Shown here: one piece after another, positions 18,323 to 26,801 of the stretch
Layout: each line of letters starts with the position of its first letter
Position numbering within the stretch: the first letter of the stretch is position 1
Assembly: GCA_944321525.1 (NCBI GenBank)
Contig: CALULQ010000009.1
Span: forward strand, 40,094-104,093
Length of the DNA: 64,000 nt
Origin: an uncultured Paraprevotella sp.
GTDB taxonomy: Bacteria > Bacteroidota > Bacteroidia > Bacteroidales > Bacteroidaceae
Direction: 5' to 3'
Program-made: the position numbers and the translations under genes
The notes under the pieces: model-generated
What the model was told of the DNA's origin: nothing
Database searches by the model: none
What the model saw: only the letters and a program-made list of their open reading frames with translations

Positions 18323-19069
18323 TTATTGCACGGGCTTGGGATATTTCCGGAACCAGCCGTCGAGCCTCAGGCGGATGACGCCGAAGACGGCTTCGCTGAA
18401 TATGCCGCCGCTCATCTTGCTGGTGCCCAGTTCGCGGTTGACGAATACGACCGGCACTTCCTTTATCTTGAAACCGCACTGCTTGGCGGTGAATTTCATT
18501 TCAATCTGGAAGGCATAGCCTTTGAAGCGCACCTTGTCCAGCTCGATGGTCTCCAGCACGCGGCGGCGGTAGCATTTGAAGCCGGCGGTGGTGTCGTTGA
18601 TTTTCAGGCCCGTGATGAGGCGCACGTACTTGGAGGCGTAGTAGGACATCAGCACCCGGCCCATCGGCCAGTTCACCACATTGACGCCGCTGACGTAGCG
18701 CGAGCCGATGGACAGGTCGTAGCCCTCCTTGGCGCAGGCGTCGTAGAGCCGCGGCAGGTCGTTCGGGTTGTGGCTGAAGTCGGCATCCATCTCGAACACG
18801 TAATCGTATTTCTGCTGTATGGCCCATTTGAACCCGGCGATGTAGGCCGTGCCCAGCCCGAGCTTTCCGGTGCGCTCGATGAGGTGCAGGCGCTCCTTGA
18901 ACTCGTCGGCCATCAGGCGCTTCACGATGGCCGCCGTTCCGTCGGGCGACCCGTCGTCGATGATCAGGATGTCGAACGGTTGGCGAAGCCCGAATACGGC
19001 CCGGATGATGTTCTCAATGTTTTCTTTTTCGTTATATGTGGGAATGATGACCACGCTGTCTGAACGCAT
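18323..19069 (-). CDS. polyprenol monophosphomannose synthase-like glycosyltransferase (GT2)
   Basis: The 248-residue cytoplasmic GT2 enzyme is similar to dolichol-phosphate mannosyltransferase DPM1. Key motifs are IIPTYNEKENI (nucleotide-sugar binding, residues 8-18), IIDDGSPDGT, the metal-binding EMDADFSH (near 93), and a C-terminal RFKGYAFQIEM block. It lacks C-terminal membrane segments. It would transfer a hexose, probably mannose, from its nucleotide donor to a polyprenyl phosphate for envelope glycan or O-glycoprotein assembly. The donor and acceptor are inferred from the family. Confidence 0.87.
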   Translation of the reverse strand: MRSDSVVIIPTYNEKENIENIIRAVFGLRQPFDILIIDDGSPDGTAAIVKRLMADEFKERLHLIERTGKLGLGTAYIAGFKWAIQQKYDYVFEMDADFSHNPNDLPRLYDACAKEGYDLSIGSRYVSGVNVVNWPMGRVLMSYYASKYVRLITGLKINDTTAGFKCYRRRVLETIELDKVRFKGYAFQIEMKFTAKQCGFKIKEVPVVFVNRELGTSKMSGGIFSEAVFGVIRLRLDGWFRKYPKPVQ

Positions 19070-19117
19070 AGCTGAATCCGTTTAAAGGTGAGTGATAAAT
19101 CTTTTGCTTCGTTATGA

Positions 19118-19125
19118 CAAATATA
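19118..19125 (-). promoter_or_regulatory. -7 box for the GT2 gene
   Basis: The minus strand reads TATATTTG, 49 bases before the ATG. Confidence 0.55.
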
Positions 19126-19199
19126 AGGGAAAAAAAGCGAACTGTGGCAGAAAGCAGAAATAATTCTTGCGGCAGGGCGCTTTTTTTAGCGATTCTTTG

Positions 19200-19207
19200 T
19201 ACTTTTG
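19200..19207 (+). promoter_or_regulatory. -7 box for mfd
   Basis: TACTTTTG lies 15 bases before the mfd ATG, so the mRNA would have a very short leader. Confidence 0.6.
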
Positions 19208-19221
19208 CATCCGATTGAATC

Positions 19222-22200
19222 ATGGAGATACAAGGATTGCAGGCCCTTTATGCGGGGCATAAGTCGGTGAAGGCTTTGGCAAAGGCGCTGGGCGACGATT
19301 CCGTGAAAACAGTTTTCGCGGAGGGGCTTTGTGCGTCCGCCGCTCCTCTGCTTTTCAGCAGCCTGGCCGTGGCGGCCCCTCGGCAGATGGGGCGCCCGTT
19401 TGTTTTTGTGTTGGACGACGCCGAAGAGGCAGGGTATTTCTACCACGACCTGGCGCAGGTGTTGGGCGACGACGACGTGCTCTACTTCCCTTCGTCGTTC
19501 CGCCGGGCGGTGAAATTCGGGCAGCGCGACGCGGCCAACGAGATTCTTCGCACGGAGGTGGTCAGCCGCTTGGCGGCGGATGCCCGCCCCTTGTTCGTGG
19601 TGACCTATCCTGACGCGATGATGGAGAAAGTCGTTTCGCGGAAAAAACTGGCAGAGCAGACACTGGCCTTGCACGCCGGGGAGCGTGTGGACATCACCTT
19701 CGTGGAGCAGACGCTGCGCTCGTTCGGCTTCTCGCAGGTGGACTATGTCTACGAGCCGGGGCAGTTTGCCGTGCGCGGCAGCATCCTCGACGTGTTCTCC
19801 TATTCTTCGGAATGGCCCTACCGGGTGGACTTTTTCGGCGACGAGGTGGACAGCATCCGCACTTTCGAGGTGCAGTCGCAGCTGTCGAAGGACAGGCAGC
19901 AGGAAGTCATCATCGTGCCCGAACTGGCAGGCGCCTCGCAGGGAAAGGTGCCTTTCACCGACTTCCTGCCGGCCGACACCGTCTTGGTCATGAAAGACAT
20001 GTTCTACTTGCGCGACGTGGCCGACAAGGTCTATGCCGACGGTTTTTCCGCCCAGGCCTTGATGGACGAGCAGGCGCGGAGCGAGATGGAAGAGGCCGAA
20101 CAGCACGAGAAGCTGCGCGCCGACCTGTGGCTCATCGACGGGGCGGCCCTGATGAAAGGCATGCTCGACTTCCGGCGGGTGGAAATCGGGCACAAGCCCA
20201 CTGCCGTCCCGCAAGCCACGGTGCGCTTCCACCTGACACCGCAACCCATATTCCATAAGAATTTCGAGCTGGTGACCCAATCGTTCCAAGACTATCTGGC
20301 GAAAGGATATACCTTATATATATTGGCGGATTCGGCCAAGCAAATCGACCGTCTGGCGGCCATCTTCCAAGAGCAGGGCACGGGCATCGGCTTCACACCC
20401 GTGGACAAGACGCTCCATGCGGGGTTCGCGGACGACGACCTGAAAGCCTGCTTCTTCACCGACCACCAGATTTTCGACCGTTTCCATAAGTACAACCTGC
20501 GGAGCGACAAGGCGCGGAGCGGCAAGGTGGCCCTCTCGCTGAAGGAACTGCAGGAGTTCAACATCGGCGACTACGTGGTTCACGTGGACCACGGCGTCGG
20601 AAAGTTCGGCGGGCTGGTGCGCATCCCCAACGGCGACACCATGCAGGAGGTCATCAAAATCATCTATCAGAACGACGACGTGGTGTTCGTCTCCATCCAT
20701 TCCCTTCATAAGGTGAGCAAATACCGGGGAAAGGAAGGCGAGCCGCCCCGGCTCAACAAGCTGGGCACCGGGGCCTGGGAACGGCTGAAGGAACGGACGA
20801 AAACAAAAATCAAGGACATCGCCCGCGACCTCATCAAGCTCTATTCCCTGCGGCGCCAGGAGAAAGGTTTTGCCTTCAGTCCCGACAGTTTCTTGCAGCA
20901 CGAGCTGGAGGCCAGTTTCCTCTATGAGGACACGCCCGACCAGCTGAAAGCCACGCAGGCCGTGAAAGCCGACATGGAGAGCCCGCGGCCCATGGACCGT
21001 CTGGTGTGTGGCGACGTGGGTTTCGGCAAGACGGAAGTGGCCATCCGCGCCGCCTTCAAGGCATGCGCCGACAACAAGCAGGTGGCCGTGCTCGTGCCCA
21101 CCACCGTGTTGGCCTACCAGCACTTCCAGACCTTTTCGTCCCGACTGAAGGGCATGCCCGTGCGGGTGGACTATCTGAGCCGCGCGCGCAGCTCGGCCCA
21201 GACGCGGCAGATACTGAAAGACCTGGCGGAGGGGAAGATAGACATTATCGTGGGCACGCACAAGCTCATCGGCAAGTCGGTGAAGTTCAAAGACCTTGGC
21301 TTGCTGATCATCGACGAAGAACAGAAGTTCGGCGTGGCCACGAAGGAAAAGCTCCGCCAGATGAAGGTCAATGTGGACACGCTGACCCTGACGGCCACCC
21401 CCATCCCCCGCACCCTGCAGTTTTCCCTGATGGGCGCCCGCGACTTGTCGGTCATCCAGACGCCGCCGCCCAACCGCTATCCCGTGCAGACGGAAGTGCA
21501 CACCTTCAGCGCGGAACTGATAGCCGATGCCGTCAACTTCGAGATGAGCCGCAACGGGCAGGTGTTCATCGTGAACAACCGCATCTCCAACCTCTACGAC
21601 CTGGAGGCTCTGCTGCACAAGCACGTTCCGGACGCCCGCGTCTGCGTGGGACACGGGCAGATGGCGCCGGAGGAGCTGGAGAAAATCATCCTCGGGTTTG
21701 TCAACTATGATTACGACGTGCTGATTTCCACCACCATCATCGAGAGCGGCATCGACATACCGAACGCCAACACCATCATCATCAACGGGGCGCAGAACTT
21801 CGGCCTGAGCGACCTGCACCAGATGCGCGGACGCGTGGGACGCAGCAACAAGAAAGCTTTCTGTTACCTGCTGGCACCGCCGCTGGCCGTGCTGAACCCC
21901 GAGGCCCGCCGCCGCTTGCAGGCCATTGAGAATTTCAGCGACTTGGGCTCGGGCATCCACATCGCCATGCAGGACTTGGATATCCGCGGTGCGGGCAACT
22001 TATTAGGCGCCGAACAGAGCGGCTTCATTGCCGACTTGGGCTATGAGACCTACCAGAAGATTCTGTCGGAAGCCGTGAAGGAATTGAAGAACGACGAGTT
22101 CGCCGACCTCTATGCCGACGAAATCAAGAAAGGCAACGACTTGGGCGGCGAAGCCTTCGTGGACGAATGCGCCCTGGAGAGCGACCTGCAGATGTTCTTT

Positions 22201-22623
22201 CCCGAAACCTACGTGCCAAGCAGCAGCGAGCGCATGCTGCTCTACCGCGAATTGGACGGGCTGGAGCGCGACGAGGACGTGGAAGCCTTCCGCCAGCGGA
22301 TGCGGGACCGCTTCGGCGCGATTCCCGAAGAGGGAGAGGAGCTCATCCGCGTGGTGACGCTCCGCCGCCTGGGCAAGCAGCTCGGGGCCGAGAAGATATT
22401 CCTCAAGGCCGGCCGCATGGTGCTCTACTTCGTGCAGAACGACCAGAGCGCTTATTTCCAGAGCCGCGCTTTCGGCCAATGCATCGCCTATGCCGGCATG
22501 AACGTCCACCGCAGCAACCTCCGCGAGGCGAAAGGCCGCCGTTCGATGGTGATACAAGACGTGCATTCGGTGAAGGAAGCCGTGGACATCCTGCGGCTGA
22601 TTTCCGGACTGCAGCCGGCGTGA
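19222..22623 (+). CDS. mfd: transcription-repair coupling factor
   Basis: Mfd removes RNA polymerase stalled at DNA damage and recruits UvrA. The 1133-residue protein has the UvrB-homology N-terminal region, the RNA polymerase interaction (CarD-like) domain beginning near GDYVVHVDHGVGKFGG (~451), and the RecG-like helicase with Walker A GDVGFGKTE (~596). It also has the DEEQ box in IIDEEQKFG, the TATPIPRT motif, the QMRGRVGRS motif (~870) and the C-terminal TRCF domain. It is a single gene; the next gene is convergent only 21 bases away. Confidence 0.98.
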   Translation: MEIQGLQALYAGHKSVKALAKALGDDSVKTVFAEGLCASAAPLLFSSLAVAAPRQMGRPFVFVLDDAEEAGYFYHDLAQVLGDDDVLYFPSSFRRAVKFGQRDAANEILRTEVVSRLAADARPLFVVTYPDAMMEKVVSRKKLAEQTLALHAGERVDITFVEQTLRSFGFSQVDYVYEPGQFAVRGSILDVFSYSSEWPYRVDFFGDEVDSIRTFEVQSQLSKDRQQEVIIVPELAGASQGKVPFTDFLPADTVLVMKDMFYLRDVADKVYADGFSAQALMDEQARSEMEEAEQHEKLRADLWLIDGAALMKGMLDFRRVEIGHKPTAVPQATVRFHLTPQPIFHKNFELVTQSFQDYLAKGYTLYILADSAKQIDRLAAIFQEQGTGIGFTPVDKTLHAGFADDDLKACFFTDHQIFDRFHKYNLRSDKARSGKVALSLKELQEFNIGDYVVHVDHGVGKFGGLVRIPNGDTMQEVIKIIYQNDDVVFVSIHSLHKVSKYRGKEGEPPRLNKLGTGAWERLKERTKTKIKDIARDLIKLYSLRRQEKGFAFSPDSFLQHELEASFLYEDTPDQLKATQAVKADMESPRPMDRLVCGDVGFGKTEVAIRAAFKACADNKQVAVLVPTTVLAYQHFQTFSSRLKGMPVRVDYLSRARSSAQTRQILKDLAEGKIDIIVGTHKLIGKSVKFKDLGLLIIDEEQKFGVATKEKLRQMKVNVDTLTLTATPIPRTLQFSLMGARDLSVIQTPPPNRYPVQTEVHTFSAELIADAVNFEMSRNGQVFIVNNRISNLYDLEALLHKHVPDARVCVGHGQMAPEELEKIILGFVNYDYDVLISTTIIESGIDIPNANTIIINGAQNFGLSDLHQMRGRVGRSNKKAFCYLLAPPLAVLNPEARRRLQAIENFSDLGSGIHIAMQDLDIRGAGNLLGAEQSGFIADLGYETYQKILSEAVKELKNDEFADLYADEIKKGNDLGGEAFVDECALESDLQMFFPETYVPSSSERMLLYRELDGLERDEDVEAFRQRMRDRFGAIPEEGEELIRVVTLRRLGKQLGAEKIFLKAGRMVLYFVQNDQSAYFQSRAFGQCIAYAGMNVHRSNLREAKGRRSMVIQDVHSVKEAVDILRLISGLQPA

Positions 22624-22644
22624 GGGTGAACTATGAGGCGCAGG

Positions 22645-23205
22645 TCAGTTGGCCGTGGCGCCGGTTTCTTCCGCGCCAGTCGGGGCGGGGAGCGGGAGGT
22701 TGAGCGTGATGCGCCGCACTTCCGCATTGTTCATGCGGGGGATTTCGCGTAGCGTCTTGCCCAGGCTGGCGGCCTGCAGGATGCGGCAGAAGAGGCCGTG
22801 GCTCACGACCAGCACTTGTTGGCCGTCGTGCCTGCGGCCGATGTCTTCCAGGATGGCGCGCGCGCGGCGGAGCATGCTGTCCACGGTTTCGGCGCGGTCG
22901 TCTATCATCGTGCGGGCCTTCAGGATGTCCATGCCGGTGAACGGTCCCCAGTCGCGTTCGCGGAGAAGCGGAGTGGTTTCGAGGGGCAGCCTGTGCGGCT
23001 CGTTCAAGATTGTGGCAGTGTCCACGCAGCGCTTCAGGTCGCTGCATAGCAAGGCGTCGAAGCGGATGCCCTTCAGTTCGTCTCGTAAGGCTTGTGCTTG
23101 TGCAATGCCTTCCTTGTCCAAGTGTCCGGGCAAGTGCCCTTGCAGTATGTTGGCTGCGTTTTCTTCCGTTTGTCCGTGTCGTACGAGGTAGAGTGTTGTT
23201 GACAT
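22645..23205 (-). CDS. histidine phosphatase family protein (phosphoglycerate-mutase-like)
   Basis: The 186-residue protein has the RHG signature YLVRHGQTEEN (His9 phospho-acceptor), a second conserved Arg/Glu block (LLRERDWGPFTG, Glu near 82) and the late catalytic VVSHGLFCR (His near 144). It belongs to the cofactor-dependent mutase/phosphatase group; family members include alpha-ribazole and general phosphatases, so the substrate is open. I start it at ATG 23205 where the conserved beta strand begins; an in-frame ATG at 23229 would add eight residues. Confidence 0.85.
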   Translation of the reverse strand: MSTTLYLVRHGQTEENAANILQGHLPGHLDKEGIAQAQALRDELKGIRFDALLCSDLKRCVDTATILNEPHRLPLETTPLLRERDWGPFTGMDILKARTMIDDRAETVDSMLRRARAILEDIGRRHDGQQVLVVSHGLFCRILQAASLGKTLREIPRMNNAEVRRITLNLPLPAPTGAEETGATAN

Positions 23206-23350
23206 GCCGTTAGATGTTTTGCGGTGCAAAGGAACAAAAATAAATCGGGAAAAGTGGCGTGCCCGGTCATTTTTCTTGTTGTTTCATTCGCTTTTCGGCG
23301 GATTAATTCGTAATTTAGCGGGGTATAATCCATTAAAGCATTAAAGAGCG

Positions 23351-23926
23351 ATGAAAGTTGTGAACAGTTATATTTTTCGTGCCGTGTGCGCGTTGCTGAT
23401 AGGCATCCTGCTGGTGTCCAATCCCGAGCGCATGACGGGTTTGCTGGTGCAGGTCATCGGCGGTTTGTTCTTGCTGTCCGGTTTGGTGTCGTTGGTTAGT
23501 TACACCATGATTTGCCTCTCCGCCAAGGCGGCGGTGAAGCCGGTGTTTCCGTTAGTGGGGCTGGGAAGCCTGCTGTTTGGCGTGTTCCTTTGCTTTTTCC
23601 CCAATCTGTTTGTCACCTACCTGATGTACGTTTTCGGTTTCCTGATGGTCGTGGCGGGCATCAACCAGATTTGGAACCTGTTCCGCCTGCGCCATCTCAT
23701 CCCGTTCCGTTGGTACGTCCTATTGGCGGCTTTGGTCATATTGGGCTTGGGCGTGTTCGTGTTGCTCAAGCCTATGGCTTCCGCGTCGTTGCCTTTCATC
23801 CTGCTGGGGGTTACGTTCATCCTGTATGGCATTTCGGAACTGGTGAACGGGGTGCGCTGGCGCAAGTACGACAAGATGCGGCGTCAGGATGAGGGCGATG
23901 ATGTCCGCGTGGAACTGATAGAATAA
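23351..23926 (+). CDS. DUF308 (HdeD-like) membrane protein
   Basis: The 191-residue protein has six hydrophobic segments arranged as three similar pairs (residues ~8-48, 62-105 and 120-165), the layout of the DUF308/HdeD family, followed by a charged cytoplasmic tail. In enterobacteria HdeD is linked to acid resistance; in Bacteroidota no function is known. The gene is monocistronic and is followed by a palindromic repeat element and a terminator. Confidence 0.8.
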   Translation: MKVVNSYIFRAVCALLIGILLVSNPERMTGLLVQVIGGLFLLSGLVSLVSYTMICLSAKAAVKPVFPLVGLGSLLFGVFLCFFPNLFVTYLMYVFGFLMVVAGINQIWNLFRLRHLIPFRWYVLLAALVILGLGVFVLLKPMASASLPFILLGVTFILYGISELVNGVRWRKYDKMRRQDEGDDVRVELIE

Positions 23927-24016
23927 ACTTATGCGGGCGGGACGGCCTTCCCCCTTTGTGCTGTCCGTGGAAGCGGAACGGGGAAAGGCGGGGACGGCCG
24001 TGCGGAGTCCGCCAGC

Positions 24017-24056
24017 GTACTCTGCGGAGAGTACTCGAGTACTTTGCGGAAAGTAC
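24017..24056. repeat. 22-bp-module palindromic repeat, element 2 (two units)
   Basis: Units 24017-24034 and 24039-24056 are joined by TCGA (40 bp). Flanks TGCGGAGT (24001-24008) and ACTCCGCA (24064-24071) form a perfect 8-bp outer inverted repeat. The element lies between the convergent DUF308 and hydrogenase genes. Confidence 0.88.
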
Positions 24057-24137
24057 GATTCCGTACTCCGCAAGCCATCGTCCCGTTTCCTGCCACGCCG
24101 GTGACGCTGTCCGGGAGACTGTCATGCCCTGCCGCAC

Positions 24138-24181
24138 ATAAGAAGAAAGAGGAGCGCGTCTGCGCTCCTCTTTCTTCTTAT
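24138..24181. terminator. hairpin terminator overlapping the hydrogenase stop codon
   Basis: A 20-bp stem with a GTCT loop between convergent genes. The right arm includes the stop codon and last codons (Lys-Lys-Lys-Glu) of the minus-strand hydrogenase gene. The A/T-rich ends allow function in both directions. Confidence 0.8.
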
Positions 24182-25620
24182 TCCTTCTTTTTCAGTTCGG
24201 CGTCGAACTGCCGTATGGCGGCCATGCCCTCGTTGCAGGCGCAGGGGCCGCTGATGCAGCCTCCGGGGCAGGCCATCACCTCGATCATGTGGGTGGGGCA
24301 CTTGCCCGTCTTGGCGTAGGCTTTCAGGGCGGCGATGTTCTTCTTGTCCAGTCCGGCGATGATGGTGCCCTGCAAGGCCGGGTCGCCCACCATGTTCTTC
24401 ACGGCGGCAAACACGCCTCCCGTCTTGGCGAAGCCGTGCGCGTCGTGTCCGGCATGTTCCTCGGGGACGAAGTCCTCGCAGGCGTCCATGTCTATCTCCA
24501 TGCCTTCCAGCACGGCGTCCAGTTCGCGGAACGTCCAGACGAAGTCCACGTTGGGGTTCTCGCGGCCTTCAGCCTTCTTGGAGGCGCAGGGGGCGATGAA
24601 CACCGTGACGGCTTCGGGGTGCTTCTTGCGGGCATATTCCGCGATGTAGTACATGGGCGAGCCGGTGGACGAGATGTAGGGCTTGAGTTCGGGAATGTGT
24701 TTCCGTGCCAGCTGCACGTAGGCCGAGCAGCAGCTCGTGGTCATGAAGGCCGCGCCGCTTTCCAGCTTCTCCTTGAATTCGGCGGCTTCGTGCCGGATGG
24801 TTTCTTCGGCGCCGTAGGCAACCTCCAGCACGTCGCTGAAGCCGATGGCGCGCAACGCGCCGAACACCTTCTCCACCGGTTGCTTGAACTGGGCCAGCAC
24901 CGACGGGGCCACCATGGCCACCACTTCGCGGCCGGACTTGATGCGCTTCAGCACGTCGAACACGGCGCACTGGTCGAAGATGGCGCCGAAGGGGCAGGCG
25001 TTGAGGCACTTGCCGCAGTAGATGCACTTGTCCGGGTCGATGTGCTCCACGCCGTATTCGTCTTTCGAGATGGCCTTCACGGGGCAGGCTTCCTCGCAGG
25101 GCACGGGGATGTAGACAATGGCGTGGTAGGGGCACACTTGGTGGCAGCGTCCGCAACTGACGCATTTCTCATGGTCGATGCAGGCCTTGCCCTCCTGGTC
25201 GTAGTAGATGGCCTCCTTGGGGCAGTTGTTGTAGCAAGGGCGCGCGGCGCATCCCCGGCACAGGTTGCTCACCTCGTAGTTGATCTTCACGCACGAGGAG
25301 CAGGCCTCGTCCATCACGCTGAGTATGCTTTTCTCCGAGTCCACGTCCTCGCGGTCCATCATCTGCTTGGCGTAGGCCGATAGCCTTGTCGTCTCGTCGG
25401 TCTCGTCCGTCATGTCGAAGCCCATCATGGCCATGGTCTTGTATTTCGTCACGGCCCGCTCTTTGTAGACGCAGCACCGGCCCAGCGGTTTTTGCTTGCG
25501 CGGATGCAGCTCAATGGGCAACCGGTCCACTTTTTCCAATAACTCGTTTTCTTTCCACATCTTCACCAGCCGCGCCAGCAACTGGTAGCGGATGAACATG
25601 ATGTTGTTGTTGTATGCCAT
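24178..25620 (-). CDS. [FeFe]-hydrogenase, monomeric, group-B-like
   Basis: The 480-residue protein has an N-terminal cysteine-rich ferredoxin region with two clear 4Fe-4S motifs (CVSCGRCHQVC at 153-163, CIYCGKCLNAC at 199-209) and further cysteines at 121-133 and 175-179. The H-cluster domain follows: L1 TSCCSA at 295-300 (Cys297 as proton shuttle, Cys298 ligand), L2 PCASKKAE at 344-351, L3 MACPGGCISG at 449-458. The usual Pro after TSCC is Ser. No signal peptide or membrane anchor is visible, so it should be cytoplasmic and ferredoxin-linked; the direction of H2 metabolism is not predictable. It is divergent from the full maturation set hydE-hydG-hydF, 79 bp apart. Confidence 0.9.
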   Translation of the reverse strand: MAYNNNIMFIRYQLLARLVKMWKENELLEKVDRLPIELHPRKQKPLGRCCVYKERAVTKYKTMAMMGFDMTDETDETTRLSAYAKQMMDREDVDSEKSILSVMDEACSSCVKINYEVSNLCRGCAARPCYNNCPKEAIYYDQEGKACIDHEKCVSCGRCHQVCPYHAIVYIPVPCEEACPVKAISKDEYGVEHIDPDKCIYCGKCLNACPFGAIFDQCAVFDVLKRIKSGREVVAMVAPSVLAQFKQPVEKVFGALRAIGFSDVLEVAYGAEETIRHEAAEFKEKLESGAAFMTTSCCSAYVQLARKHIPELKPYISSTGSPMYYIAEYARKKHPEAVTVFIAPCASKKAEGRENPNVDFVWTFRELDAVLEGMEIDMDACEDFVPEEHAGHDAHGFAKTGGVFAAVKNMVGDPALQGTIIAGLDKKNIAALKAYAKTGKCPTHMIEVMACPGGCISGPCACNEGMAAIRQFDAELKKKE

Positions 25621-25651
25621 CGTTTAGGATAATTTAGTTATGATTAAAGGA

Positions 25652-25659
25652 CAAAACTA
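25652..25659 (-). promoter_or_regulatory. -7 box for the hydrogenase gene
   Basis: The minus strand reads TAGTTTTG, 32 bases before the ATG, in the shared 79-bp divergent region. Confidence 0.55.
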
Positions 25660-25681
25660 CGAAAAAAAAGGCAGTCTTTTG

Positions 25682-25689
25682 TATCTTTG
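25682..25689 (+). promoter_or_regulatory. -7 box for hydEGF
   Basis: TATCTTTG lies 11 bases before ATG 25700. It shows that the in-frame ATG at 25640 lies upstream of the transcript. Confidence 0.7.
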
Positions 25690-25699
25690 TGTTAATTTT

Positions 25700-26791
25700 A
25701 TGAAAGAATGTTCCAATAAAGTATCCGAAAGTGTCTTTTCGGCCTTGCTGGAGACGCTTTTGGGCGGCGAAAGTCCCGGCAGGGAGGGGTGGCGCATGTT
25801 GCTCTCCGGCCTCGACGAAAGTCAGGCGGCGCGCGTGCGCGATGCAGCTTCCGCGGTGGTCCGCGACCGCTTTGGCGGCGGGGTCTACGTGCGTGGGCTG
25901 ATAGAGATATCCTCCTATTGCCGCAACAACTGCTACTATTGCGGGCTGCGCCGCTCCAACCGCCATGCTTCGCGCTACAGGCTGACGACGGACGACGTGC
26001 TCGGCTGCTGCCGCGAAGGAGCGCGGCTGGGATTCGGCACCTTCGTGTTGCAAGGCGGCGAGGACGAGGAGCAGGACGACGATTGGATGGAAGCCACCGT
26101 GAGGGCCATCCATGCCGAATTTCCGGCACAGGCCATCACCCTCTCGGTGGGTGAACGGAGCCGGGAAGCCTACCGCCGCTTCCGCGAGGCCGGGGCCGAC
26201 CGCTATCTGCTGCGCCACGAGACGCGCAACGACGCCCACTACGCCTGCCTGCATCCCGCGGAAATGAGCGGGGCGCACCGCCGCGACTGCCTCCGGGCGC
26301 TGAAGGAGCTGGGCTACCAGGTGGGGGCGGGCATGATGGTCGGTTCGCCGGGACAGACGGTGGACCACTTGTTGGACGACATCGCCTTTCTGGAAGAACT
26401 GCGGCCCGAGATGATAGGCATGGGGCCTTTCGTCCCTGCCGCCCACACGCCTTTTGCCCGCCATGCGGCGGGATCGGTGGACCTGACGCTGCGGCTCATT
26501 GCCCTGATGAGGCTCCGATTCCCCGACGCCCTGATTCCGGCCACCACGGCCTTGGCCACGCTGGACGGGAGGGGGCGCGAGGCCGGCCTGCGTGCGGGGG
26601 CCAACGTGGTGATGCCCAACTTGTCGCCGGCGGCCGTGCGGGGGCAATACAGCATCTACGACGGCAAGGCGTCGTGGGGAAGCGAGGCGGCCGAGGGCCT
26701 GAGGCTGCTGGAACAAGAGTTGAACCGGATGGGCTGCCACATAGCCTACGGACGGGGCGATTATCCCGGACGGGACGGCGGCCCGAAATGA
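25700..26791 (+). CDS. hydE: [FeFe]-hydrogenase H-cluster maturase HydE (radical SAM)
   Basis: HydE is a radical SAM enzyme that processes the Fe-cysteine synthon made by HydG on the way to the 2Fe subcluster. The 363-residue protein has the radical SAM cysteines Cys74, Cys78 and Cys81 (YCRNNCYYCG), the GGED glycine-rich AdoMet segment, a RHETRN motif and the GMMVGSPGQT block typical of HydE/BioB-like barrels. The start is moved to 25700, after the promoter. hydG follows after 10 bases. Confidence 0.93.
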   Translation: MKECSNKVSESVFSALLETLLGGESPGREGWRMLLSGLDESQAARVRDAASAVVRDRFGGGVYVRGLIEISSYCRNNCYYCGLRRSNRHASRYRLTTDDVLGCCREGARLGFGTFVLQGGEDEEQDDDWMEATVRAIHAEFPAQAITLSVGERSREAYRRFREAGADRYLLRHETRNDAHYACLHPAEMSGAHRRDCLRALKELGYQVGAGMMVGSPGQTVDHLLDDIAFLEELRPEMIGMGPFVPAAHTPFARHAAGSVDLTLRLIALMRLRFPDALIPATTALATLDGRGREAGLRAGANVVMPNLSPAAVRGQYSIYDGKASWGSEAAEGLRLLEQELNRMGCHIAYGRGDYPGRDGGPK

Positions 26792-26801
26792 TAGAGAAAC
26801 A

